Source: Proteocatella sphenisci DSM 23131
GTDB taxonomy: Bacteria; Bacillota; Clostridia; Peptostreptococcales; Filifactoraceae
Assembly: GCF_000423525.1 (NCBI RefSeq)
Contig: NZ_AUID01000020.1
Location: 1-52,558, forward strand
DNA length: 52,558 bases
Reading direction: 5' to 3'
In this document: positions 25,125-32,013 of the stretch, piece after piece
How positions within the stretch are numbered: position 1 is the first letter of the stretch
How the letters are laid out: every line of letters starts with the position of its first letter
Translations under genes and position numbers: made by a program
The notes under the pieces: generated by a model
The model's database searches: none
What the model was told of the DNA's origin: nothing
The model's input: the letters and a program-made list of their open reading frames with translations, nothing else

Positions 25125-25612
25125 TTAGAAGCCTCCTTTAGAATTTTTTCAAATCTACCTTTAATAATATCTCCGGCTGCACTTGAGTTGCTTGTTTTTG
25201 GATTGAGCCAAAGTATCATGAGCTCATTTTCTTTCATATCTATAGTGATGGTCCCAGGTGTTAGTGTTATGGAGTTGGCCATTATAGAAACCTGAAAATC
25301 GTTTTTTATATTTGTAGGTATACTAATGATTGCTAAATCTGATTTTCCGGATAAAATAGCAGGTATGACAGCAAAGCTGGATCTGTATATTTCTACTAAA
25401 AGAGTACAAAAGTATAGTGGCAGATTTAATATGTTAAAATAATAAAGATTATAGTAGGAATCATGAAGTGTGAGTTTTTCTGAAATAAAAACAGTAATTA
25501 CAGAAAAGATAAGACCGTATATAAGTATCTGAACTGAAAAAAGTTCAAAAAGAGACGCCCAATAAAGCGTAAGGATAAAATAGATCTGGATGTAGTAGGT
25601 TGGCTTACTGAT
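25121..25612 (-). CDS. Mrp/Mbh antiporter subunit MrpE/MbhA, probable ATC start
   Basis: The first gene of the operon, similar to MrpE. It has about 163 residues, with N-terminal membrane segments, then ANSITLTPGTITIDM (about 117-131 counted from the preferred start), the family signature. The only upstream initiator in frame is TTG 25630, but AGGAGG at 25620-25625 lies inside that reading frame. The codon at the correct seven-base distance is ATC (25612-25610). Starting there gives a protein beginning SKPTYYIQIYFILTLYW after the initiator, which aligns well with the family N-terminus. If TTG 25630 were used, six residues would be added. Confidence 0.85.
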   Translation of the reverse strand: MSKPTYYIQIYFILTLYWASLFELFSVQILIYGLIFSVITVFISEKLTLHDSYYNLYYFNILNLPLYFCTLLVEIYRSSFAVIPAILSGKSDLAIISIPTNIKNDFQVSIMANSITLTPGTITIDMKENELMILWLNPKTSNSSAAGDIIKGRFEKILKEASK

Positions 25613-25735
25613 AGAGGCTCCTCCTTTCAAAAATGTAGTAAAATATGGTTAATTTGATTAAGTTGTTCTTTTGTTTTTTTATAATATACCCAATAACAAA
25701 TAGAATTAACAGGTAGCAAAAGTAAGCTGAACAAA

Positions 25736-25783
25736 AAAACTGCATCTTATCCTCATTAATATTATGAGAAGAAATGCAGTTTT
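25736..25783 (-). terminator. Terminator after the GNAT gene
   Basis: AAAACTGCAT (25736-25745) pairs with ATGCAGTTTT (25774-25783), with an inner CTCAT/ATGAG stem. Runs of A and T on the two sides could allow action in both directions. It separates the GNAT gene from the Mrp/Mbh operon. Confidence 0.8.
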
Positions 25784-25796
25784 TATAAGTTGTATA

Positions 25797-26345
25797 TTAG
25801 TTTTTTTTATAGTTAAGATTGTTGAAATCCAGGTTCATGATATACCTGTCATGACCTTCGCCGTATTCATCTTTATTCATATCGAGAATTTCAAATCCAA
25901 TTTTGTCTTTATATAATTTTATAGCACCGGCATTATCAACATCTACAGTAAGACCCATTTTGTTGAATCCCTGATCTTTTACATTTTCTATGACAGCCTT
26001 CAGGAAGTGAAAGCCGAGTCCTTGTCCGTGGAAATCGGGTGCAATAGCATAATCAAAAAGATAACACTTGTCAGTGTCTTCCCAGTCTCGCATTAGTATA
26101 GCGAGTCCAATTATTTTCTTTTTGCTTTCTTCACGTAGCATATACACGTTACCGTGTCGAATCTGAGGTACTAATCCCCATTCATCCATGCCAAGGTCTC
26201 CAAATATATTTACTCCAAAATTTACCATACGTTTAAGTAAGTTGGAATTGTAGTCCTGTACAAGATAAACTTTTAAGTTTTCGATATCACCATCTAAATT
26301 TTGTATTACCTTCTTAGGTAGTTTTGTTTTTTCTTCTAAATACAT
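25797..26345 (-). CDS. GNAT family N-acetyltransferase
   Basis: A 182-residue protein with the GNAT fold. The acetyl-CoA binding motif A is DYAIAPDFHGQGLGFHFLKAV (near residues 104-124; Q/RxxGxG/A). Motif B, NAGAIKLYKDKIGFEIL, is near 145-161. The substrate cannot be told from the sequence. AAGGAGAG lies upstream of ATG 26345. It is a single-gene unit between two terminator or promoter regions. Confidence 0.88.
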   Translation of the reverse strand: MYLEEKTKLPKKVIQNLDGDIENLKVYLVQDYNSNLLKRMVNFGVNIFGDLGMDEWGLVPQIRHGNVYMLREESKKKIIGLAILMRDWEDTDKCYLFDYAIAPDFHGQGLGFHFLKAVIENVKDQGFNKMGLTVDVDNAGAIKLYKDKIGFEILDMNKDEYGEGHDRYIMNLDFNNLNYKKN

Positions 26346-26708
26346 AAATCACTCTCCTTAATTAAAAAAATTTTTCCAGATACTTTCAATGTATCATAAT
26401 TGTATAAAATGCTGACTTTTAATGTTATAAAATCAGTAGTAAATTACAGAAATATTATTCAGTGTAAGCGTGTGTTATCAATGGTTACATCGTTCAAACG
26501 CAATTTACAAATTATTTACTTAAACATAATGTTTTTTACTGTAAACTTATTTAAGTATAACAAAATAATATATTTTTGTCAAATCATTTCGCTTTACTAC
26601 TTCTTACATTTGTAGTGTAAATTTGTAAATCGGTTGAATATAAAATTAATATAATATATAATTCAAGTTATAATATTTTTAAATAATCAAATATAATAAG
26701 GAGTGCAT
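26346..26708. other. Intergenic region upstream of the phosphodiester glycosidase gene
   Basis: This 363-base, very AT-rich region has no convincing gene; a 71-codon plus-strand frame (26400-26615) lacks a ribosome binding site and is low complexity. It contains scattered TTTACA/TGTAAA words (26504-26509, 26515-26520, 26616-26627) and one good promoter at 26634-26662. Confidence 0.6.
26634..26662 (+). promoter_or_regulatory. Predicted sigma-A promoter of the phosphodiester glycosidase gene
   Basis: TTGAAT (26634-26639) and consensus TATAAT (26657-26662) have exactly 17 bases between them and lie about 45 bases before the start codon. Confidence 0.65.
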
Positions 26709-27773
26709 ATGAAAAAAACAAAAGGTGTAAAAGTATTAAGTCTTGTGACTAGCTTGATTGTTATGATTTCGGGAGTTGGAGTTTATGCGGAGCAGAACAA
26801 ATCTGCTTCTAATTATAAGACTTACTCCAAGGTTGTTGCGGGAAGAAACGTAAATGTTGTAGAAGTATCATCAAAAGACATGACGGCTTATCTTGCTATT
26901 GGGCAGAATAAGGTTGGCGGTGTTCAGCCTCTGGCTAATATGGCTAAGGCATACTCAGCGAAGGTGGCTGTAAACGGAACTTTTTTCAATGCTTATGAGA
27001 AACAAGGACCATTTTCTCCAAATGGGAACTTGATTAATAAAGGAGAACTTATACATAAATACGATAATGGCACAAGCTTTACTGTTGCAAAAGATGGAAG
27101 CCCTCGAATCGGCAGGCTGAAAACCAGTATATCAGCTACAGCTGAAAATACTGGTCACACTGTGGGGGTTTATGGAATAAACCGAAAAGTGGGTGCTCAG
27201 GGAATATATCTTTATACTGACAAATGGGGAAAGGATTTGGGTATAAAATCTGGAATAAATATTGTTGTAAACAGTGATGGAAATGTTGTTAAAAAAGTTT
27301 CAGGTGAGAACGTACAGATACCTCAAGGCGGTTTTGTACTTAATATAAGTGGAAACAGTGAAGCTCTTTTGAGATTTGCGCAAGGATGCAGTGCAGGAAG
27401 TGTCGTAAGGTGGAAATATGAAGTTGCCGGGCTTGAAAATAACGATATCATGCTGGCAATCGGAGCCGGTCCTATGGTTTTAAATAATTCTAATAAGATA
27501 ACAGACATTCAAAGTTATAAAAATGAAGGATTTACTGAATCAAAAATACTTGCAAATAGTGGAGCCAGATCGGCTATAGGTATAAAATCAAATGGAAATG
27601 TAGTTATAGTTACTACAGCTGCCAAAGTGAGTGAACTAGGGGGAATAATGCTGAGCCTGGGCTGCAGTGATGCGATGAATCTGGATGGTGGTGCATCGAG
27701 CGGTCTCTATGCAAATGGCAAGTTAATAACTACGCCTGGCAGAAACTTAAGTAATATTTTGTATTTTAAATAA
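26709..27773 (+). CDS. Secreted phosphodiester glycosidase (NAGPA-like) protein
   Basis: A 354-residue exported protein. Residues 1-27 form a signal peptide: basic start, hydrophobic LSLVTSLIVMISGVGVYA, and cleavage after an A-x-A-like site. From about residue 75 onward the sequence fits the NAGPA/phosphodiester glycosidase fold: AVNGTFFNAY, AIGAGPMVLNN, ARSAIGIKSNGNVVIVTT, and the conserved MNLDGGASSGLYANGKL near the end. Relatives hydrolyse or bind sugar-phosphodiesters, perhaps in cell wall or exopolysaccharide. The substrate is unknown. The start is ATG 26709 with AAGGAG at 26698-26703. It is monocistronic, bounded by a promoter and a terminator. Confidence 0.85.
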   Translation: MKKTKGVKVLSLVTSLIVMISGVGVYAEQNKSASNYKTYSKVVAGRNVNVVEVSSKDMTAYLAIGQNKVGGVQPLANMAKAYSAKVAVNGTFFNAYEKQGPFSPNGNLINKGELIHKYDNGTSFTVAKDGSPRIGRLKTSISATAENTGHTVGVYGINRKVGAQGIYLYTDKWGKDLGIKSGINIVVNSDGNVVKKVSGENVQIPQGGFVLNISGNSEALLRFAQGCSAGSVVRWKYEVAGLENNDIMLAIGAGPMVLNNSNKITDIQSYKNEGFTESKILANSGARSAIGIKSNGNVVIVTTAAKVSELGGIMLSLGCSDAMNLDGGASSGLYANGKLITTPGRNLSNILYFK

Positions 27774-27782
27774 GGGAATTAA

Positions 27783-27827
27783 AAAAGGTATATAGATCTG
27801 GCAAATGTCAGAATCTATATACCTTTT
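27783..27827. terminator. Bidirectional terminator after the glycosidase gene
   Basis: AAAAGGTATATAGAT (27783-27797) pairs with ATCTATATACCTTTT (27813-27827), with an inner CTG/CAG pair. It lies between two convergent genes and has A- and T-runs on either side. Confidence 0.9.
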
Positions 27828-27837
27828 AAGTTTTATA

Positions 27838-28425
27838 TTATGCGTAAACGAGTTCCTCAGCGTTTACGTTGAGTGAACTGAGTACTATAGCTGAGCAAAT
27901 CATTGAGGCCGCAGATATAGCATAGTTAAGGTCGTTTTCAAATGAATTTGCCTCGTATAGATATTTTTGAAGAAGATCATCAAAAAAAGATATCAAATCG
28001 CTTCCTTCTACTGAAAGGCTTTCGTTAAACTGAATCTCATTTTTATGGATATATTGTTTTACTGCTTTATGAAGATCTTTTTCATAGATAAGATGTTTTT
28101 TCAGATTATCCTGATAGGTATTTCTGTCATGATGAGGAAGACAGAAATAATCACATACATAATGTGCTATAACTCCAAGTCTGTAAGAATACACATTTAG
28201 AGTAGTAATGCTTTCTGTTGGGTCAACAGATGAAAGATCGTTTATCATCTGAAGTATATAATCGAAATTCTGATGCTTGTAGTGTTTAAGATGTTTGTGA
28301 TAAAAAGGCATATCAGGACTCATGTTTCCAGTCTTGAATGTTAGTTTACCGGGTGAAAAATCAGTATTTTTTTCGATATTTGAATATATAAGCTCTGACA
28401 TTCTCATATGAGTTGGAATTAGCAT
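27838..28425 (-). CDS. Zinc-dependent phospholipase C-like protein
   Basis: A 195-residue, mostly helical protein with the metal-binding pattern of the zinc-dependent phospholipase C family. THMRM lies near the N-terminus, with GNMSPDMPFY near 33. GVIAHYVCDYFCLPHHD near 104-120 supplies histidines and aspartate. No signal peptide is evident, and family members of this short type in Clostridia are of unknown function, so enzymatic activity is not certain. The start ATG 28425 has AAGGAGG upstream. Confidence 0.8.
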   Translation of the reverse strand: MLIPTHMRMSELIYSNIEKNTDFSPGKLTFKTGNMSPDMPFYHKHLKHYKHQNFDYILQMINDLSSVDPTESITTLNVYSYRLGVIAHYVCDYFCLPHHDRNTYQDNLKKHLIYEKDLHKAVKQYIHKNEIQFNESLSVEGSDLISFFDDLLQKYLYEANSFENDLNYAISAASMICSAIVLSSLNVNAEELVYA

Positions 28426-28457
28426 TTATTGTCCTCCTTGTTTATATTACAACTTTC

Positions 28458-28486
28458 ATTTTACTACAATAGAAAATCAATTACAA
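28458..28486 (-). promoter_or_regulatory. Predicted sigma-A promoter of the phospholipase-like gene
   Basis: Read on the minus strand, TTGTAA (28481-28486) and TAAAAT (28458-28463) are 17 bases apart, about 33 bases before the start codon. Confidence 0.55.
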
Positions 28487-28515
28487 TAATTTTTTAAAAT
28501 ATTAATGCAAGAAAC

Positions 28516-28543
28516 TTGACACATATATATAAGATGATAAATA
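28516..28543 (+). promoter_or_regulatory. Possible upstream promoter of rnpB
   Basis: A consensus TTGACA (28516-28521) with TAAATA (28538-28543) at 16-base spacing lies about 65 bases upstream of the proximal rnpB promoter. It may be a second start site. Confidence 0.4.
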
Positions 28544-28577
28544 TATATTACCATCTAAAACAAATTTTAATGAAAAG

Positions 28578-28606
28578 TTGAAATTAATTGGAAATTGTGG
28601 TATTAT
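28578..28606 (+). promoter_or_regulatory. Predicted sigma-A promoter of rnpB
   Basis: TTGAAA (28578-28583) and TATTAT (28601-28606) are 17 bases apart, and a TGG extension precedes the -10. Initiation would fall at about 28613, which is where the P1 stem of the RNA begins. Confidence 0.75.
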
Positions 28607-28612
28607 ATTTCA

Positions 28613-28949
28613 GTGAGTATACCGAATAGTCGCATGGGTAACACCATGAGGAAAGTCCGAGCTCCGTAGGGCAAGGGTGCTAGGTAACACCTAGTGGAGG
28701 CGACTCTAAGGAAAGTGCAACAGAGATATACCGCCTGTTATACAGGTAAGGGTGGAAAGGTGAGGTAAGAGCTTACCAGCAATTGGGCGATCAATTGGCT
28801 ATGTAAACCCCATCCGGAGCAAGACCAAGTAGGATCGAGAAAGGGGGCTGCCCGTCCCTATCCGTAGGTAGGTCGCTTGAGCCTGCTGGTGACAGCAGGC
28901 CTAGATAGATGACTGTTCAAGACAGAACTCGGCTTACAGGTATACTCAT
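28613..28949 (+). ncRNA. rnpB: RNase P RNA, type A
   Basis: The catalytic RNA of RNase P, which removes 5' leaders from tRNA precursors. Ends pair as P1: GAGTATACC (from 28615) with GGTATACTC (to 28947). Universally conserved blocks are all present: GAGGAAAGTCCGAGCTC, GTGCAACAGAGATATACCGCC (broken here for length as GTGCAACAGAG and ATATACCGCC), GGTAAGGGTGGAAAGGTG, GTAAACCCCATCCGGAGCAA, AGATAGATGACTG and ACAGAACTCGGCTTACA. The GGAAAGTGCAACAGAG arrangement and overall length of about 335 bases fit type A, the ancestral form, as in Clostridia and unlike Bacillus type B. Confidence 0.97.
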
Positions 28950-28954
28950 TAATT

Positions 28955-28980
28955 ACCAATGCATATGCGTTGGTTTTTTT
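28955..28980 (+). terminator. Terminator after rnpB
   Basis: ACCAATGC pairs with GCGTTGGT around a small loop, followed by seven T residues (28974-28980). rnmV starts 24 bases later, so partial read-through would feed that gene. Confidence 0.8.
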
Positions 28981-29003
28981 GTAAAAAATGTCTGGAGATA
29001 AAT

Positions 29004-29552
29004 TTGATTAAAGAAGTAATTGTTGTAGAGGGTAAAGACGATATATCCGCAGTAAAGAAAGCCGTAGACGCAGAAATGATTGCGACAAATGGTTTTGGTT
29101 TTCCGAAAGATGTAAAGGAACGTATACAAAAAGCTGCTCAAACAAGGGGCATAATTGTACTTACAGATCCTGATTATGCGGGAGAAAAAATAAGAAAAGA
29201 GATTATAAGCATTGCAGGTAAATGCAAACATGCATATATTCCAAGAGAATCTGCTCTTAAAGGTGATGACATCGGAGTTGAAAATGCTAGTCCTGAGGCT
29301 ATAATTCTGGCTCTTGAAAGTGCAAGGTATCAGAGCACTTCAAAACGAACGGAGTTTACTAATAAAGACCTTATAGATAATGATCTTTTGATGAACCTTG
29401 ATTCGCGAAAAAGAAGAGACCTTGTTGGCCAGAAACTGGGAATAGGTTATGCAAATGCAAAACAGTTTTTATCAAGATTGAATAATTATGGTATTACAAG
29501 AGAAGAATTTGATGAAGCGCTAACGAACATAAACAGGGAGATATATGAGTAA
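29004..29552 (+). CDS. rnmV: Ribonuclease M5
   Basis: It cuts 5S rRNA precursors in Firmicutes with help from L18. It has 182 residues. The Toprim domain opens the protein: KEVIVVEGKDDISAVKKAVD supplies the conserved glutamate, and LTDPDYAGEKIRK the DxD-like motif near 57-69. The C-terminal half is the RNase M5 extension. The start is TTG 29004, behind CTGGAGA. The longest frame would begin inside the rnpB terminator and is not credible. It overlaps rsmA by eight bases. Confidence 0.95.
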   Translation: MIKEVIVVEGKDDISAVKKAVDAEMIATNGFGFPKDVKERIQKAAQTRGIIVLTDPDYAGEKIRKEIISIAGKCKHAYIPRESALKGDDIGVENASPEAIILALESARYQSTSKRTEFTNKDLIDNDLLMNLDSRKRRDLVGQKLGIGYANAKQFLSRLNNYGITREEFDEALTNINREIYE

Positions 29553-30423
29553 TTTAGCAAATGACAAAGCTACGAAAGCTATTGTTAAAAAATATGGATT
29601 TAATTTCACTAAGTCTTTGGGTCAGAATTTTCTTGTTGATGCAAATGTCCTGGGAGACATAGTAGATGGTGCAGATATAAAAGAAAATGATATAGTTTTT
29701 GAAATTGGTGCAGGTATAGGAACTCTTACCGAGGAGCTTGCAAAAAGAGCAAAAAAAGTTATAGCGATAGAGATTGACAAAAGACTGATACCTATATTAA
29801 ATGAAACATTATCACAATATGATAATGTTGAAATTATAAATCAGGACATACTAAAAGTTGACTTAGCCGCTCTGGTAAGCGAGTATTCACCAAATCAGAA
29901 AATAAAGGTTGTGGCAAACTTGCCATATTATATAACAACTCCTATAATAATGAGATTCCTTGAAGAGAATATAGAATTATCATCAATGGTGATCATGATA
30001 CAAAGAGAAGTTGCTGACAGAATGGCAGCGAGACCTTCCACAAAAGCTTATGGAAGTCTATCTGTAGCCATGCAGTATTATGCAGAAAGCAAAATAATAG
30101 CAGAAGCTCCAAAAGAAGCCTTTGTGCCATCGCCTAATGTTGACTCTGCTGTTCTGAAAATAAATGTTAAGCAAGATAAAGGTGTGGATCTCATGGATTC
30201 AGATCTGTTTTTTGAGGTTGTTAAGGGTTCTTTTTCAAAAAGAAGAAAGACAATTCTCAACTCACTATCGACTTACGGGGATTTTGAAAAAGATATTATT
30301 GAAAAAGCTCTTGGAGCTTCGGGCATAGATCCAAAAAGAAGAGGGGAGACTCTTACTATAATGGAATTTGCCGATTTATCAAATCGAATTTACTGTTTAA
30401 GAAGAGAAACGCTAAACAAGTAG
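29545..30423 (+). CDS. rsmA: 16S rRNA dimethyladenosine transferase RsmA (KsgA)
   Basis: It dimethylates two adjacent adenines in helix 45 of 16S rRNA, a late quality check in 30S assembly. It has 292 residues. The SAM-binding region shows KSLGQNFLVDANVL near 22-35, FEIGAGIGTLTEEL near 52-65 and VVANLPYYITTPI near 122-134, which contains the catalytic NLPY. The C-terminal domain is complete (KRRKTILNSLS). GGGAG precedes its ATG, and it overlaps rnmV, a common pairing. Confidence 0.97.
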   Translation: MSNLANDKATKAIVKKYGFNFTKSLGQNFLVDANVLGDIVDGADIKENDIVFEIGAGIGTLTEELAKRAKKVIAIEIDKRLIPILNETLSQYDNVEIINQDILKVDLAALVSEYSPNQKIKVVANLPYYITTPIIMRFLEENIELSSMVIMIQREVADRMAARPSTKAYGSLSVAMQYYAESKIIAEAPKEAFVPSPNVDSAVLKINVKQDKGVDLMDSDLFFEVVKGSFSKRRKTILNSLSTYGDFEKDIIEKALGASGIDPKRRGETLTIMEFADLSNRIYCLRRETLNK

Positions 30424-30440
30424 TTTCAGAGGAGGCAAAA

Positions 30441-31142
30441 TTGATTAAATTTGAAAATGTCAGTAAAAAATACGAAAAAAAAGACAAATTTGCATTAAAA
30501 GACGTGAATATAAATATAAACAGAGGTGATTTTGTTTTTCTTGTAGGTAGTTCGGGTGCAGGAAAGTCCACTTTTATAAAGCTGCTATTGAGAGAAGAGG
30601 TTCCTTCAGAAGGAACACTTGTAGTTAATGAAAAAGACGTAGCTTCACTTTCGCCTAGAACAATACCAAAATTCAGAAGAAATATGGGAGTTGTTTTTCA
30701 GGATTTCAGGCTGCTTCCTAATAAAACAGTATATGAAAACATTGCATTTGCAATGGAGATAACTCAACAAAAGAAAAGAGATATAAGAAGAAAGGTCCCG
30801 GTTGCACTTTCTCTTGTAGGACTCAGCGACAAGGCTAAATCTTATCCAAATCAACTTTCGGGCGGAGAACAGCAAAGAGTTGGAATAGCCAGAGCTATTA
30901 TAAATAATCCTGTAATACTTATTGCCGACGAACCCACGGGAAACCTGGATCCGCAAAATGCTGATGAGATAATGGAAATTCTTCAGGATATAAACAGAAG
31001 AGGAACCACTGTTATAATAGCCACGCATGCAAAAGAAATAGTAGATAAGCTTCAAAAGAGAGTAATAACCCTCGATAAAGGTTTGGTTACAAGTGACGTG
31101 CAAAGGGGGAACTACACTAATGTTAAACAATGTTATCTATAG
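30441..31142 (+). CDS. ftsE: Cell division ATP-binding protein FtsE
   Basis: The ABC ATPase of FtsEX, which drives conformational change to activate cell wall hydrolases. It has 233 residues. Walker A GSSGAGKST lies near 36-44, the signature QLSGGEQQRVGIARA near 138, and Walker B VILIADEPTGNLDP near 157-170. TTG 30441 is preceded by GAGGAGG. It overlaps ftsX by 23 bases. Confidence 0.97.
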   Translation: MIKFENVSKKYEKKDKFALKDVNININRGDFVFLVGSSGAGKSTFIKLLLREEVPSEGTLVVNEKDVASLSPRTIPKFRRNMGVVFQDFRLLPNKTVYENIAFAMEITQQKKRDIRRKVPVALSLVGLSDKAKSYPNQLSGGEQQRVGIARAIINNPVILIADEPTGNLDPQNADEIMEILQDINRRGTTVIIATHAKEIVDKLQKRVITLDKGLVTSDVQRGNYTNVKQCYL

Positions 31143-32010
31143 CATAAAAGAAGGACTAAAAGGACTTACAAGGAATAGATCTATGTCTTTGGCTTCGATT
31201 GCTTCTGTTGCATCGTCTCTTTTTGTTCTGGGTATAATGCTTTGTATAGTTTTGAATATAAACTTCATATCAGAGCAGACAAAAGAACAGTTTAATTCAG
31301 TTCAGGTATTTCTTGAAGATGATTTGAATAAGGATGACATAATTTCTGTCAGGACTAATATTGAGAAAATTGAAAATGTCAGAAGTATAACTTATGAGAC
31401 TAAAGAACAGGCACTCGTAAATTTAAAACAGAGATGGGGAGAAAATTCCTATCTGCTTGAAGGTATTGATAATCCGCTTCAAAATTCATATATAGTCGAA
31501 ATAGAAGATACCCAGAAGGCAGACCAGATGGTTGCAGATATTCAAAAACTTGATAAAATAGATGATATAAGCTATTACAAGGATATAGTTCAGCAACTCA
31601 ACAGCATAGCTTCAACTGTAAACAAGTTTGGACTTGCCCTTATGGCGATACTTACTTTTGTTTCGGTATTTATAATAGCTACAACTATAAAATTGACACT
31701 TTATGCAAGAAAAAGAGAGATATTTATAATGAAATATATAGGAGCCACTAACTGGTTCGTAAGATGGCCATTTATAATAGAAGGTTTGATACTGGGTTTC
31801 ATAGGGGCTGTAATAGCAATATTTGTGACATATGGCCTTTACGGAGTAGTGTATGACTTCCTCATATCGAGCAGTATGAATTTTATAAATGGATATCTCA
31901 TAAATATAAATGACATCCTGGGTACAATATCAAAGGTGTTTATATCTATGGGAATTGGAATTGGAACTGTTGGCAGTGTGATTTCGGTAAGAAGATATCT
32001 GGAGGTATAA
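31120..32010 (+). CDS. ftsX: Cell division protein FtsX
   Basis: The membrane partner of FtsE. It has 296 residues, four membrane segments and an extracellular loop between the first two (about residues 50-165) that contacts a hydrolase. The N-terminal NVIYSIKEGLKGLTRNRSMS is typical of Gram-positive FtsX, and FIMKYIGATNWFVRWPFI is the cytoplasmic motif. ATG 31120 follows AAAGGGGGAA; the open frame extends 27 bases upstream. Directly downstream, three bases after the stop, is the likely partner hydrolase. Confidence 0.95.
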   Translation: MLNNVIYSIKEGLKGLTRNRSMSLASIASVASSLFVLGIMLCIVLNINFISEQTKEQFNSVQVFLEDDLNKDDIISVRTNIEKIENVRSITYETKEQALVNLKQRWGENSYLLEGIDNPLQNSYIVEIEDTQKADQMVADIQKLDKIDDISYYKDIVQQLNSIASTVNKFGLALMAILTFVSVFIIATTIKLTLYARKREIFIMKYIGATNWFVRWPFIIEGLILGFIGAVIAIFVTYGLYGVVYDFLISSSMNFINGYLININDILGTISKVFISMGIGIGTVGSVISVRRYLEV

Positions 32011-32013
32011 ATA

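Noticed and set aside
26504-26542. TTTACA-type words upstream of the phosphodiester glycosidase as a PhoP box
   Set aside because: Only two words (TTTACA and TTTACT) keep the 11-base period, and they lie about 100 bases above the promoter, unlike the four-repeat array at pstS.
26400-26615. Small plus-strand reading frame of 71 codons
   Set aside because: It has no Shine-Dalgarno, low-complexity AT-rich codons and no recognisable protein features, and lies within a promoter region.
28959-29003. Longer RNase M5 starting at 28959
   Set aside because: That ATG lies inside the rnpB terminator; TTG 29004 has a ribosome binding site and fits the family N-terminus.
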